NCBI GenBank assembly: GCA_023055355.1 | Contig: JALJCS010000004.1 | Coordinates: 14,476,001 to 14,540,000 of the forward strand | Length of the DNA: 64,000 nucleotides | From: Agelaius tricolor | Taxonomy: Eukaryota > Chordata > Aves > Passeriformes > Icteridae | Direction: 5' to 3' | Part shown: positions 35,879-49,683 of the stretch, one piece after another | Position numbering within the stretch: position 1 is the first letter of the stretch | Layout: every line of letters begins with the position of its first letter | The notes under the pieces: model-generated | Database searches by the model: none | What the model was told of the DNA's origin: nothing | The model's input: the letters and a program-made list of their open reading frames with translations, nothing else | Translations under genes and position numbers: made by a program

Positions 35879-38800
35879 AACACAAATACAACTCAGAAGG
35901 AGCTATGGGGCCACACAGATCCCAGTAAGCACAATACTTCAGCGTGCTTGAAGACCTAAATACATGTATATTTAGGATTCTTTTGGATCATTGAAAAATT
36001 CCTACATGCTGTACTGCCAAGTTTCAGTGCTTAAAACCACAAATAACTGGAATCTGGGTACTTCCTTTTGGGGCAAAGTTTTTTAAAAACCTTCATTAAT
36101 ACTACCCCTATGAAAACAATGCAGAACATAGTTGTCAGGGAATAAAATGTGTGGTGCTTCTGTCACTAAATTCTTTCAAGTGGTTTTAATTGACTCATAA
36201 AACATTCAAAACTGAGCCAAGACAGGAATCCTATTACCCTAAATGTACTGGTTCTATACAGCTTGCTAGTAAAGCTCTGAAAGTTGTGGGAGCACCTCAC
36301 TGAGCAGAGAAAGAAAGTATTTTAATGGCAATTCCTCCTGCAAGTTTACTCATGAGTTACAATTGACAATGAATGTGCTATTCCACAAGCTCAGACCTTT
36401 GCCTGTTCATGATTAACCCACAGAAAGACTGCAAATATGTTGGTAATAGGGGAACATATGAAAGTGGTATTTGTTAATTTGATTGCTATGTGTAGCTCTA
36501 TGTGGGCCAATATGCAAACTCATTTTATCCTGTAGTTTGCTCCTAAACTATTCCCCACAGCTGCCACAGAGAATTTGGTAATCTAGAGTCACCACCTCAG
36601 CTGTGGGACTAGTAACCAAGTTCTCATAATTTATATCTGGAGGTGGAAAGGTAACATTTATAACCAAAACCAAGGTCTGAACCTAATCAGAGGGCAGACA
36701 ACAGCCTCTGTTTCCACTTCATACTGACATCTATTCTCTGTCAAGGAGTATTAAAGATTCTGTCTTCTGTTAGGTTTCCTTCTGCAGGTAAATGGTGGTC
36801 AGCCTCTAATTAGCATTCATTCAGTTTGCCACTTTAGTTGTATGGTATTTCCAGAGAAAAAGACTGTGTAGCAAAAGCAAAGAGAATACAATTGACCACA
36901 GCCTGATTCTTTGATAAGAATCTGTCAGTGAAAGCTATTGCTTTGAAATATTCTGGGTTGTTCCAATAACTGATGTGTTCCCACTAAGTGGTTGTAGGAG
37001 AGCACTAGTGATAGCAACATATTGAACAAAGAAAACTAAAAGATATTTTGATCAAGTTTCTTCACAAGTGATCAGTTGCCCAAGGACACTGACCAAAACC
37101 ACCAACTCCAAAGTATCTTGAGAGACTAAGCAAGTAAATCATCCAAGAAAATTACCCCTGGGGAATGCACACTTCCAATACAGTACATTAAGAATTACCA
37201 AAACAATACCTGCAATTTTCTTCTCTCAGGGAAGAAGTTCTCTTCTTACACAGGGTAAAGAAATTAAAGACAACTGATTTGCAAGCACTAAACTCAGCTG
37301 TACCGTTCCCAGTGTTGCAGGATCATGGTAAGCAACAAAACAAACTGGAGGCATTCTACTCTCAGCCCATACTGCAAGGAAATTGGAAAAGAAAATATTG
37401 TGAGTTCAATTGTTTGGGGGCTTGATGGAAAGCTAAGTATCTGAATTGCCTAAGAAACCTCCAAAACAACTTCTCAGTAGGCTGACTTTTGAGAGACAAG
37501 AGGGAAGGAGAGAAAAAATAAACAGCAACCCAAAAATTGATGCAAATATCAGGTGATTACAGCATGGCTTTTTCATGCCATTCCAGAAACATAAACAAAA
37601 CCCAGAACATGAGACAAAGGCAGGGAATAATAAAGAAACTAGTCAGGAAAGGAATAAAAGCACTTCTCCACTCTCTGCAAGAGTCCTGAAAATCTAGGCT
37701 GTCTAGTGCCACAGCGCTCCCTTTCCCTGGCTGCAGGATGAGCAGCACTCAGCATGCCCCTCTGCCTTGCAGGCTTCCCCATGCACTGCTTTCAACCTCT
37801 GGAAGCAGAATTGGAGTCCTCTAGCGTTAATGGCAGAAAAAAATCAGGTTTAGCCTGTGTTTTTCAAACACCTTCTGAAAAACCTTACTAGAGCCTCACT
37901 GTACAGACAGTTACCATTTAACAAAGTGCAAAGTAATGGATAAAGAAATCTCTTGAGTGCGTGGGTTGAATTGCAGTCTGCAATGGCAGATGGTCCAGCA
38001 GGTGCATAACTTGTCTACAGCAACAGGATGCAAAAGATATTAAAGAATCTGATGAAGTGTCTGATGGTCAGGGACACCTCAAGAAAATAAGTCACATTGA
38101 TACAGATCCCAGTGTTCTGGCAAAAATGAGCAAGTAATGAGAGAACTATCCTGAGTAAAGTGCTGAGAGAGAGAGGATAAGCTGTGCTAGTTTGGAGGAA
38201 ATAATTAACTAGCAAGAGTTGCTGTAATAAAATCAAAATAGTTAAGGATCAGCAAATGCAAAAGCTGTTCCCTGTGAACAACTGGAGAAGGCAGGCCTAG
38301 TTTTGAAAAGTCACTTTTCTGAACTTACTGTAGTTTCTCAGATAAGCTAATGGCTTTGGCAGGCTGTAATGTGATGAAGAGAAAGAAACTGTGCTGTGAC
38401 TTCCCTTGGAGCAGAAGAGTGCCCTAGCATCCAGGCTGACCCCACACTCTGCAGCCCAAGTTGCCTGAGGATCTGGATAGGGTGGATGCAGTGAGCAGGC
38501 TGAAAAAAGATAGAAGTATCAACATTCAGCAGCTTTTGGTGTCTGAAATGCTTGGGGAATAGTGTTTAGTCTGTTGTGATTCCAGTGTAGCTCTGTACAA
38601 ATGCAAAATTTGCTCAAGAGGGGAAGAGCGTTCTCATTCCCTTGTGTTTATTGTCTTTCATTCATGTGTTCAGGAGAATAATTTAGGAACCTTTAATTAT
38701 CTGCATTTTGGACTGGAGTCCACAATAAAAAGCCTCTTTTTCCTCACTTCTCCTCTGTTCTTTAAAAACCTAAACACTCTTCCAGCAAAATTCCCCCTTG

Positions 38801-39240
38801 CATGTCCATTTCTTCCAGCACATCAGGACACACCTTTGGCCTTAAGACAGCTGTTTTGCTCTTCTTCATTCTGCAGAAACCCTTGGGTTTTTTTCTTTTT
38901 CAGGCAGGAAATGCTCATGGCTTGGAAACTGCTGATCCAACCTCTCAGCCTCAGTCAAAGCTGCACCCATTCACCCAAAAGAAAATCCAACCCATGCTTC
39001 AGACATTGCATGTAGTGTTTACAGATTGTGGTTACATTTAAAGCAGTTTATCTTTGTTCTTACTAATCAAAAATGTGAAGAATTTACAGCAAGTTTAAAC
39101 AAAAAGGTGGGATGTGAGTCAGCTTCTTCAGTCATCTGTGGTTTTACATGGTCAATTAGATACTGTTTACTATAACATCCATGGACGCCTTCTGGTAATC
39201 AGTAAGGAAATGACAATGTTCACCTCCAAGAAATAGCAGC

Positions 39241-39903
39241 CCTGTGGAGAAGGACCTGGGAGTCCTGGTGGACAACAAGCTGTCCTTGAGCCAGCAGTGT
39301 GTCCTGGGGGCCAAGAAGGCCAATGGGACCTTGGGGTGCATTAGGGAGAGCATTGCCAGGAGGTCAAGGGAGGTGATCCTGTCCCTCTGCTCAGCCCTGG
39401 TGAGGCACATCTGGAGTTCTGTGTCCAGTTCTGGGCTCCTCAGGACAAGAGACACATGGAGATCCTGGAGTGAGTCCAGGGAAAGCAATGGAGATGATGG
39501 GCTGAAAGGAGTACCTCACTTGTGAGGAAAGGCTGAGGGAGCTGGGCCTGTTCAGTCTTGAGAAGACACTGAGAAGGGATCTCAGAAATGTCTAATCTGA
39601 AGGAAAGCTGTCAGTGTATGGAGCCAGGCTCTTCTCAATGGTGCCCAGCAACAGGACAAGGGGCAACAGACAGAGACTGATGCACAGGAAGTTCCACCTG
39701 AACATGAGGAAGGACCTCTTTAGTGTGTGGGTAAACATGAATTGGAACAAACCAGTCAGAGAGGTGGTGAAGTCTCTCTTGCTGGAGATTTTTAGGATCT
39801 GGGTGCGATCCTGTGCCTCCCTGTGCTCCAGGGAGACTCTGCAGGGAGGTTGGACCACGAGACTGGGGTCCTTTTCAACCTGGCCCATTCTGTGATTCTG
39901 TGC
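39241..39903 (+). mobile_element. CR1 LINE, 5'-truncated 3' end (copy 1)
   Basis: This carries the conserved end of the CR1 reverse-transcriptase ORF and its 3' UTR. Translated segments include NKLSLSQQCVLGAKKANGTL and the following RSREV / SALVR region; then come the typical GCCCAGCAACAGGACAAGGG and GAAGTTCCACCTGAACATGA blocks and a tail ATTCTGTGATTCTGTG. CR1 is a non-LTR retrotransposon common in birds that ends in an octamer repeat rather than poly(A) and is usually 5'-truncated. Several stops and small indels show this copy is dead. The first 230 bp are nearly identical to the inverted copy at 58.8-59.0 kb. Confidence 0.9.
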
Positions 39904-39909
39904 TTCTGT

Positions 39910-40694
39910 GAAGGTGAGGTGCAAGGGGCAAAATCCTGCACCTGGGCCAGGACAGTCCCAGAGACTCCTAGGCTGGAGAAGTGATTGAGAGTAGCCCTGA
40001 TGAGAAGGACTTGGGGATGATGGTGGATGAAAATTCAACATGACCCAGCCATGGGCACTTCCAGCCCAGAGAGCCAAACGTGTCCTGGGCTGCATCCAAA
40101 GCAGCGTGGGCAGCAGGGGAGGGAGGGGATTCTGCCCCTCTGCTCTGCTCTGGTGAGAGCCCACCTGGAACCCTGCATCCAGCTCTGAAGCCCCTGCATA
40201 GGACATGGAACTGTTGGAGTGAGTCCACTGACTGACCAGGAAGTTGATAAGAGGATGTATAACAGGACTACAGCCCCTTCCCTACAAAGACAGACTGAGG
40301 AAGTTGGGTCTGTTCATCCTGGAAAAGAGAAGGCTGTGTGGGGACCTCATAGCAGCCTTCCAGTATCTGAAAGGCTCTACAGGGAAGCTGGAGAGGGACT
40401 CTTCATTAGCAACTGTAGTGAAAGGACAAGGAGTAATGGCTACAAATTGAAAGGGGAGAGAAATATAGGTTAGATACTGGGAAGAAATTATTTCCTGTGG
40501 GGTTAGTGAGACACTGGAACAGGTTGTCCAGGGGCCTGTGGGTGCCCTGACCCTGGCACTGTTCAGAGCCAAGCTGGATAGAGCCTTGAGCAATCTGGTC
40601 TAGTGAGAGTTGTCCCTGCCCATGGCACCAAGGGCTGGGACTAGATGATCTTTAAGGTCCATTCAAACCTTTTAATATTCTATGATTCTGTGAA
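39910..40694 (+). mobile_element. CR1 LINE, 5'-truncated 3' end (copy 2, different subfamily)
   Basis: It starts within the CR1 coding region (GTGCAAGGGGCAAAATCCTG, then GAGAAGGACTTGGGG-type blocks), passes through CCAGTATCTGAAAGGCTCTA and CACTGGAACAGGTTG blocks, and ends CTAGATGATCTTTAAGGTCC ... ATTCTATGATTCTGTGA. It follows copy 1 directly in the same orientation, but its 3' UTR differs, so it is an independent insertion rather than a tandem duplication. Frame-breaking differences make it non-functional. Frames in this interval are remnants of the CR1 ORF or shadows of it. Confidence 0.9.
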
Positions 40695-43029
40695 ATATTA
40701 ACTGTTCTTGAAGATTGTCAGCAGCACCATTCCCTGGATTTAACTGAACTAAGTCTCTGCTATTATGGCATTCTTTTAATGAATCCTATGGAACTGATGT
40801 GGAAACTCAGACATGATACAATGGGTCCATTTTTTTGCAGGAAAGCACATGAAAACTATGGCAGAACCATAACGATGCCAGATGTTCAAAATGTTGTTTC
40901 ATCAATCTACAGAGCTGTTTTATCTGATGTCTTTACTCAGGACACATGATGTTGTCTTTATTTTTTTCAGGCTGTGTTGCTGGTAAAATCAGGTGGTCCC
41001 TCTCTGAGATAGGGTGCAGGACACATGAGACCTGCTCTGGCCTTTTTGACAGCCTCTTGAGGACAGGCTACCTCACCACATGGCCTCACCCACAACACAC
41101 CACAGGCCAGAACCTTTTTGAAGAAGGCTGGCAACATCAATTTAACGGTAAAAGGTCATATCTGTTGTTCACAGAGAGAATAGTCACAGACTATTATTGC
41201 AGCATTGCACCAGCCACAGAAAAAGTTGTTGATAGGAAGAAAAATATAACCAGAGTGGGGCCTTTATACTTTGCTGGACTAACTATATGTCAGCTTTCAG
41301 AAATGTTGCTGCTCTCTGAGACAGGTAAAACAGTGAAAACAGGTTTTGTTCCCTACTCATGGACAATGATTCAAGACAGATTTGACCCCACCAATACAAA
41401 ACTCCCAGTAGCACCCAGAGGGCCAGATTCTGCCCTGCTTGCTACTGGGTGACTCCCAGCATAAGAGGAATGCCAATATGTGGACTCACAGCTCCTGCTG
41501 GGGCCATTTTACTGTCTGTGAAACAGTGTCCTTGGAGGTTGGCCACCACCATAATGAAGGTTATAGATGACTCTGTGCACAGAGGGGCTACTTCATTCTC
41601 TCTTTCTGTTCTTCATGTGCTCTCTCTCTCCACAGTTCTTCAATGCCTCTCAGCTTTCTTGGGAATGGACGTGCTGAGGTAAGTTACTCCAGAAGCTGAG
41701 TTTTGGGTGTTTGGGGTAAATGTGAAGCCTAAAGCAATCAGTAGAGTTGCAGAAAGAAAGGAATACAAAGACGCCATAAAATTCTCCACTCAACAGGAAA
41801 AGAATGGGGCGTAGTCCTCATTGACCTATCACTTCATTGTTGACAAAGAGGCGCAAAATTTGGAATGTGTTAGGCACAACTGAAAGGACATGAGAGCAGA
41901 ACTGATATACCCCAAAGAAGTATTCCTGGAAGCCGGGTCAGCTGAACTTAGAAGGCAGGACACTGGAGTGGAGGTAAAGGGATTGGAAGATTACAGTTGA
42001 AAAACTCTTCCTGACCTTCACTAGTGCATGGATTTCATGGTTTTTACTGGTACATGGGTTTCAATGCATTTGAGTTTTAAACAGATACCCATATATACAG
42101 CACAGCTGGTGCTCCACCCAAACAGCAAACTCTATGATAAGAATTTTTGGGAAAGAAAAGAAAAAGAAAACAGAAAACATCTCTCTGCCAAGCATGGTTT
42201 ATAGCCACATTTAAAAACCTCAAACCATGTGCAGTCCTTGCTCCTGCATCTGCTCTGGGTAAAGTACAGAGAACAAGACAGATGGCTGAAGGCATGCAGT
42301 CTGGTGGATGTGGTGGAGTCCCTTGCACGCAATATAATTGTTACAGAAAGACAATTATTAGGGAATTATTGAAGTAAGGAACATCAATAAAACAGAAAGT
42401 GGCACAAACACAAGCCCTGTTTGAAGTATGAAAAGGAGTACATTTTCATACATCATTTAGTTAAATACATTGTGGAACTCCTAATCACAGCACACCGGAA
42501 AAGATTAAGATTTGCATGGAGTTCAAAACCAATCTGATAAACTTAAGGACAAAAAGTGATTCAGGAGCTCGTGCATCTAAACTCATAATCCATGAGAGTC
42601 AAGATCTTGGAAGCTGGGAAATCATTCCCAAAAATCCCTCTCTGTGTGCCTCCCGTGTCCTTATGCTGTTCTGTTGGCTAGTCTCAGGGGCAGGATACAT
42701 GAGGTATCCCGAGGTACATGGTCTTCTGATCTCAACAAAGTTGAGGCAAGCCATGTTCCCCATATCATTGTTTTTGCTGTGATTCAGCTTGTCTCTTTTT
42801 TCCTTATTTTTCAGTTTTTAAGTCCTACAGGCAGATGGATTGTATAGGAGAGATGGATGGTGCCCTTAGCTCAGGGCCCCTCAGACTTTATCCAAGCATT
42901 GAGTTCTGCTTGGGCCCCAGAGAGGTGACAAAACAGGGGTTCCAGGAGGCCTCTGGCTGGGTGGGACTGGAGGAGGGGCTGGTTTCCTCTGGAGAAGAGA
43001 TGGATTTGGGGCATATGACAGTATTCTGG
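40695..43029. other. Noncoding, no recognised feature
   Basis: It contains a 168-codon plus-strand frame (40,946-41,452) with no recognisable domain and no flanking support. The words GGGCCAGATTCTGCCCT near 41,420 resemble old amniote interspersed repeats, but the match is too short to call. Confidence 0.4.
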
Positions 43030-43220
43030 CAGTGGCTGGTGGAAAGGGGAGTGACAATGGGCATAAACTGAAGCATAATGGGCATAATCTTAAGCTAGAG
43101 AGGTTCAGGCTGGATATAAAGACACGCTTCTTTCCCACATGGATAACCAGGCAGGGCAAGAGGATTCCCAGGGAGGCTAAGCCTTCTCTAATACTTGGAG
43201 GTTTCCAAGACCCAATTTAA
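43030..43220 (+). mobile_element. Degraded CR1 fragment
   Basis: The sequence follows CR1 3'-region order with many mismatches: GGGGAGTGACAATGGGCATA AACTGAAGC, then a GAGGTTCAGGCTGGATATAA block, then ATACTTGGAGGTTTCCAAGA. No terminal octamer repeat is preserved. An old, internally damaged copy. Confidence 0.55.
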
Positions 43221-45100
43221 AAAGTCCTTATAAAGCCTGGGTAAAGTTCTTAGACTCTGTTTCCACTGAGCCCTCTGGGCCCAAATATAATGGAAATGCT
43301 AATGAAATGCCATAATTTTGGTGTGTCATTTCTTTTAGCTTTTGAAATACATGTATTCAGGCCTTGGCATTTATACTCATGCGAAAACAGATATTAACTT
43401 CAACTTCCTCCTTAACAATAATTACCATTAGACCACTCCATCCCTGTGCTAAGAAAACACATTAACTCTGGCAAAAGCAGAGGGCAGGTTTTCAGCTGTT
43501 GCAAGTCATTGCAGTGTCACTGGAACCAAAGAGGCTGTGCTGAGCTGCACCATTTCAAAGTCTTCCCTTACAGACCTCAAATGTCCGTCCCTCACCATCC
43601 CACTCACTTGCCTGAGCGTGGGTGGGTGGTCAGGGAAGCTGCAGGGTTCCCGTGGGTGTAGAGGCAGGTAGATGGGCCGGGAAGTGGCTTGGCTGGGGCA
43701 CAAGGCTGTGCTTGTGCTGGGGGAAGAGTGCTCAGAGTTCGCTCAGTCTCAGTTGCGCTGGCAGAGAGTCTAGCCAGGCATCTCACACCGGCACTCAGCA
43801 CAGGAGGAGGAGCTGGAAAGGGAGCCTGGTGTTGCCTCTTCCTCTTGCTGAGCTGACAGGACCCTCCTTTCCTTTTGGAGGGTGCTGCTGGATGGGCAGT
43901 GGGGTGCAGGCACAGCTGTGTGAGTGGCTGTGCTGCAGGGTCCCAAACAGCACACTACAGAGCTGTCTTCCGACTGACAGGGGGGTGCTGGCATGGCTGC
44001 ACAGCTTCCCTTTCCTACTTCAGCACTAAACATGCTCTTTAAAGAGGAATGGCCCTTGCCTGGGATTTGCTAACTCCAAACATCCATCCTACTCTGTATT
44101 GGAATGACCAAGACTAATGGGCTAGATTATTGCCACCATTGTCACAGATCCAGTATCATGCCAAATTTGTCTGTTATATAGAAATAGCGAAAGTCCTACC
44201 AGCAAGCTCAGTGTTAAACTGGCTTTGGTGCTCTCTATGGGCCTAAAAAATGCTTGTGCATACTTTAGACCTTATCAGTGTCACTCTGCTTGCTATCCAT
44301 ATCCAAAACAAAGCATCGCCAGGCACCTGTTTTGCTTTGCCTCTTTTCCCAAAACAAAGTGAGGACACAAACAATACTGTGATGGAGCATTTAATCCATG
44401 TTCTCTAGATGGAGCAGAAAAGAGCAAATATCCTGGCTGGCAGCAGCAGCTGTTCTTAGAGGAGGAGCTGGAGCCTGCCCTCTATAAGCATGGTTTTAAT
44501 GATGAACAGGCTTTGAGTCTTCAAGCTAAATTCCTCCCAGAAGGAAGCTCCCAGCTGTAACACATCACTGCCACCCAGCAAATCAGGGTCTTGAGCATGA
44601 TTTCTCAGGCACCCCGTTTCTCTATCCAGCTTTATGCTGCTGTTTCTCCTGCTTCCCTTTCCAAACTCCCATTTAAAAATGAGGATATTGGCTGGTAGGC
44701 ACTGCAAGGTAGTGGGAGACATTTTTTCTCATTCCCAGCAAAGCGTGAAGCCAGGCAGGATGTGTTTCCACAGAAGGACCTGTGAACACATGCACTGGCT
44801 GCTCATGGTGCACACTCAGCAGAGAAGAATTTCCGTACACATTTTGGTGTTCCACCTGTGTCCAACCTCTTAACTGCAACACAGAGTGATTGAGTAATCT
44901 CATTTATGTTAGTGGGACTACTTACTATAGCACTAGTCGTCAGGAAAAGAGGTACTCCAGGCAGGCCACAAATGCTTAATCATGATCATGCTTAAATTTG
45001 TGTATGTCTGCTTTAGGCATGATTTAAACATGATGCCTTAGAACAGCCACAAGCTTCTGAAAAGTCAGAGTAATGCAGGACTGACGTAATGTTTCAAGGA

Positions 45101-45116
45101 AAAAAAAAAAAAAAAA
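45101..45116. repeat. Poly(A) run
   Basis: Sixteen consecutive A on the plus strand in an A-rich stretch. I see no retrocopied coding sequence immediately upstream, so it is listed only as a homopolymer. Confidence 0.8.
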
Positions 45117-45978
45117 TAGGCCAGACAAACAAAGAAAACATTGCAAAGAAAAAAAGCAGGAAAGTAAAAAAAAATTGCAATACATGGCTGGTTTTTGAGC
45201 TGATCTATTAGTACCAGTGAGAACATTCCACTTTTTTAATATAATGGACTGCTTCAAAAAGCATAAAAAAATATGTTCATGAGGTACATGCCCTGTGTAC
45301 ATCACCTGCTGTATCTGCAAAATAGTCACTGAGTGGGAAAGCTACCTCTATTTTTATTGGACAACTGGAAACCAGGGAGAAGGGGTGTTTTTAGCCCCTT
45401 GTTCCCTGAACAACAAAGCTCTCAGACTGAGACTACATGTCACTAATACTGTTCTTTTGAATTGTATGGATTACGACTTCTATGAAATGATTTGTGAAGG
45501 AACCTGTAAGATATTATGTTCAGCTTCACTGTCTTTATCTTTGTAGTGTATTATATGTCCAGATTGTTTCTGTTTTGCAGTTCTGCCACATATCTTCCTA
45601 GTGGATAGTGACAGCAGTATATGGTCACAGTTCAAGCATCATAGATGCATGTAAATCATACAAAGGTATTTCAAATTTCAGCAGGGTGACTTAGCCCCCA
45701 CTGCCAAAGAGGAGAGAGTCTCTTCTCTTTAGCTTGGTCAGATGGGTTGTTGTTCTCCAAATCCTGGCATTCACTCCACAGGCAACTCATGTCCCGAGTG
45801 ATTTCTTGGAAGTGCCAGCATTTCCTTGTGGAACTTCTTTCACCTCAAACAAGCTCACACCCTTCCTGTACAGCACACTGCAGGACACGTGCTGGGGCCA
45901 GTTTGTGCCCTGCAGCAACATCTCAGCAGGCACAGGAGTTACCTGGGATCACACCACTTTTCAAAATACTCCCTAGCC

Positions 45979-45999
45979 ACACAGTTTTCAAAACTGTGT
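45979..45999. repeat. 21-bp near-perfect palindrome
   Basis: ACACAGTTTT and AAAACTGTGT flank a single central C, giving 10-bp perfect arms. No neighbouring gene feature. Confidence 0.8.
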
Positions 46000-48900
46000 T
46001 TTGAAGAGCCAAGAACATCTTCCCTGCATTGTGAGCAGCTTTTCCTATCACCGTCATCATTTGCAGTATGTGTGCACCCCATGAATATCCTCCTGTTTGG
46101 ACCAGCTGGATGATGCAATTGAAAAGGAGGGACCAGGCAAGAAAATGTTGGATTCCAAGTGCTGGGTGAGGAAGGCTTCTGAATCTAGAGTCTAGAACTG
46201 AAGTCTTCCTTGGTATTATGGAAGATGAATTTTACACAGGGCCCTGGGCCAGCTGAGGGGATTTACAAAAGACCTCACTAATTTTTCAGTTCCTCTTGAA
46301 ATATGTCCTTTCAACAGCACAGGATCCTGCTACTGCCTGCCAGCTCTGCTGAGGAAGCCTTTAGAGTGCTTAGTAACACCACTTGAAGAAACCTGAACAG
46401 AAAGTGTCAGACTAAATGAATCCTGGAAAATATTGACCTGAGGCATAGCTAGGAAGAACAACATTTTTCCCTGGACAGATGTGCATTTGGAAGAGAAAAA
46501 TAAACATTTTGGCTACTTTTTTATGATCCAGACTCTTCTTGCATAGACTTACTTTAACTGGTGCCATGTGTCTGGGCGCTGATCTTCTCTCTTGGCAGAT
46601 ACCAAAGCTTGAGTCTAGTATAAGTCACACTTCCTTCCCTTCTACCACCCTTCTTTATAAACCTTCTTTCTGAATTTTTTTTTTTTTAATCATAGGAGGG
46701 ATGACCAAGGATTTCAAACTGCAGACTCTTTGGAAAAAACTGCTAATGCTCCTGCTTAGGTTCTGGTCCAGATCTGTTAATTGCACTTTTCATATCTAGG
46801 TTTTCTCCCTGATGGTGCAAAAGAGTATGCCTGACTGTCTCTCATAGCCAAAAAATTCAGCAAAGCTAAACTCAGCCCCAGCAAAATCCTTTCAAGGAAC
46901 AGCCTCATGAAGGGTGCTGGAACTCTCAAGCACTGGCTCAGGCTCTCTTCATGGTAGAATCCACCTTGATTTAACAGGCAGGGAACTGGAAAAGTGGGTT
47001 TTTTATTTGTTTGAGCTTGGGAAACAGAAGAGAGGTGCGAAAACCATAAAAATAGTAATTTTCAGAACAAAGATGAAACATTTGATGATCACTTGTCTTT
47101 ATGAGTGCCTAGTTAGACGCAATTTTAAAGCCTTTATTTTTAGTTTACAGAGAGGGATCTTTCCTTTCCTTTACTTTTTTGTGCCTTCCAGCTGATACTT
47201 GTTTAGGGTGGAAAATCACTGTTTAGACTTACTTTGAAGGTACATAAATACTCACATTAAGAGATCCTAGTACTTTTGCGTTAATATTAAGCTGTGGTAT
47301 TGTTTTTAAGGAAAGGATCAGAATTCCTGAGATGTGTTTCTCTAAAGATGAATACTGGATCCAACTAAAGAAGCCTAAAAGTCAAGAGTTGTAGTGAACA
47401 GAAGAGTCATAAGGGAAAAAAAAGTGATTTCTGACTCTAGCATGAAGGTGCTGTCTAGGAAGTTGAACAGACAGGTTATGGTCCTAGAAATACTTTGTAG
47501 TTTTTGACTTTATAATCTTACCGTTCTTTCAATACAACTTTTAAGTGTAAGCTGATAAAATAATTATATTAATGCTAGTTCATGTCACAAAAAGAGGCTG
47601 AAGATAATTTCAGAAAATACTACAGAAAATACCGGACAGACAAACTGGTAGGACTGTGTTGTAACTGTGATAATTTAGGAGTAGAAATGGGTCAATGATT
47701 GAAGGAGGGGTGACTGTCTCTTAATTGAAACAATTGATAACAGTAGGAAAAAACTGATGAGCTAGAGAAAAAATAGGTCTGCAGAAGTTCACTGTATTTT
47801 TATATATATGAGCTACTCTGATAGAGGATTTGACTTCTCCATACAAACCATGTCAGTTAAATAAGCTAAGGAGTTGCTTTCTAGACCGATTTGAAAATTT
47901 TTTCTTGGATTGCCCTGCTAAACCATGGGACTTGTTTTCCTGTTGTCTAGGCTCTTCATGTAATGAGGAACACTTTGTGTCCCTCCTCTTCCTAAGTGCA
48001 AATTACTTATTCATAAAGGTCACATCAATGCCTTTAAATCAGACCAGTTTTGTTATCTGAGTAAGACCTGTTGGAAGAGCAAGCAGCTCTAGCAGTCACA
48101 TATTCCCTTGATCTGAATGATTGCTGTATTTGTTCATACAACAGATGGCTAAGATAGGACTTGAAGAACTGAGTTAAAATAACAAGTACAGCTTTATCAT
48201 TAATTGAAAGCTCATGGAAATCAGAAGCCCATGTTGGTCACAGTGACACCTCTGTTTGGTGGCTTTTCAGAGGCAGCATCACTTATTTATTTCCCTTTGC
48301 AGCACAAAAAGCCCAACGTGGGCATCCACCCATGGCTATCATGTGATGGATCTGCACAGATGAATGATGACATTGAAATAAGCTTTCCCTTTCCTGTGGT
48401 CAGGTTCTCACTTGGGTAATAACAAGTGCAGAGCTTAATCTGTCCAGAGAATTTTCAATGACAGAGGTATGTCCTCTGCCCTGTCCCCACCAGATACTGA
48501 GCAAAAATGCAAGAGTGGGGACTGCATACTAATAATTGTGAATTTGATGCTTCTCAGCTGCAGTGGGTCGAACTGTTGGGTGAAACAAGAACAAATGCAT
48601 CTTCACTCAGCTGTTATGTCAGTGCTCCCCAAGAAAACTGTGGATTTTCTGCTTATTTCAGTGACACCAATCTTGTAAATATCATTCAGCCTGTTGTACA
48701 TGACTACAGTTTATAGACCTTTCCCGTGAACTCCTGTCTTTCCTTAGACCATTGATGAACTGAACTGCCAGTCTACAATGGTGCCTCTCAATATGCTGGA
48801 AAATCTGAGAGTGTCTGATAACAGACATTTCTGGATTCAACTTCTGTAAATAATTTTGGGAATAAAAATAATTTAGAAGATTCCAAGTGTTCAGTGATAG

Positions 48901-49077
48901 CACAGCTAAGTATTTTCACCAAAAATTTAAAATAAGTAAGCAGTCAAAATATTTAATGAACACAAAGCCAAATATCTAATTTCAATATATAACAGGTAAC
49001 AACTTATTTTCTACTGCTTTGCTTGGACTTTTGAAAGTTATGTTAGGTAAAAATAATACAAGTTAAAATTGTGGGTT

Positions 49078-49185
49078 GTTTTTTTTTTTGGCTTTTTTTT
49101 TGGTTTTTTTTGTTTGTTTGTTTTTGTTTTTGTTTTTGTTTTTTTTTGTTAAACATTCTAGGAATTTAACTTTTTTTTTTTTTTT
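49078..49185. repeat. T-rich / GTTT-type tract
   Basis: T runs with TTGG, (GTTT)n and (TTTTTG)n units, followed by a second T run at about 49,171-49,185. Frames on both strands here are poly-Phe or poly-Lys/Asn artefacts. Confidence 0.8.
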
Positions 49186-49683
49186 ACTGCAATTCAGTAT
49201 TAAAATATTTTTTGCCTGGGGAGGTTTCAGGCAATTTTGTATAATGCCACATGTGTCTTTGTCTCTGTCCTCCTCAACACCATTCATCTCATTAGCTGAC
49301 TGAATGGTTTGTAGGACCTTCTCTCTGTTTATCACAACTGGATGTCTTGGTCCTTCCTGGATTGCTGGTGCATGAGCAGGCTGGGAGCAGGGTGAGGCAG
49401 AGGGAAATCAGGGTAGAAACAAAGCCTGCTGGTTCTTTCTGCAGAGATCTCTCACTGGGAGTGAAGATGGAGAGGGGAAGGAGCTGTGTCCCATGTTCCT
49501 CACACCCCTTCTCAGCTTCCAGTGCCACCTGCAAGGTGGTGCAGGTCTTTGCATGTAAGAGAAGGAGATCACCTTTTCAGGTGGTCTATGCTGCTCAAGC
49601 AGATATATCTACCATTTCCATAAAGAAAGGAAAGGGAAAACAGATTATCTCAGCAGGCCCACCTTCTACAACCGCATGTCAGA

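Larger units (their letters stand above)
28211..39240. other. Noncoding, upstream of the NRG1-like exon
   Basis: No recognised gene. A plus-strand donor CAG|GTAAAG at 28,343/28,344 close to the CpG island could end a divergent first exon. The longest frame is 179 codons on the plus strand (32,908-33,447), discussed under findings. In known NRG1 genes this side holds a long intron of transcripts that start further upstream, so the region may still be transcribed on the minus strand. Confidence 0.5.

Noticed and set aside
40946..41452. 168-codon plus-strand frame
   Set aside because: No known domain, starts a few hundred bases after a CR1 copy, and has no supporting promoter or splice signal.
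41415..41460. Possible ancient amniote interspersed repeat around GGGCCAGATTCTGCCCT
   Set aside because: Only a short word matches what I recall of such repeats; it could be chance.
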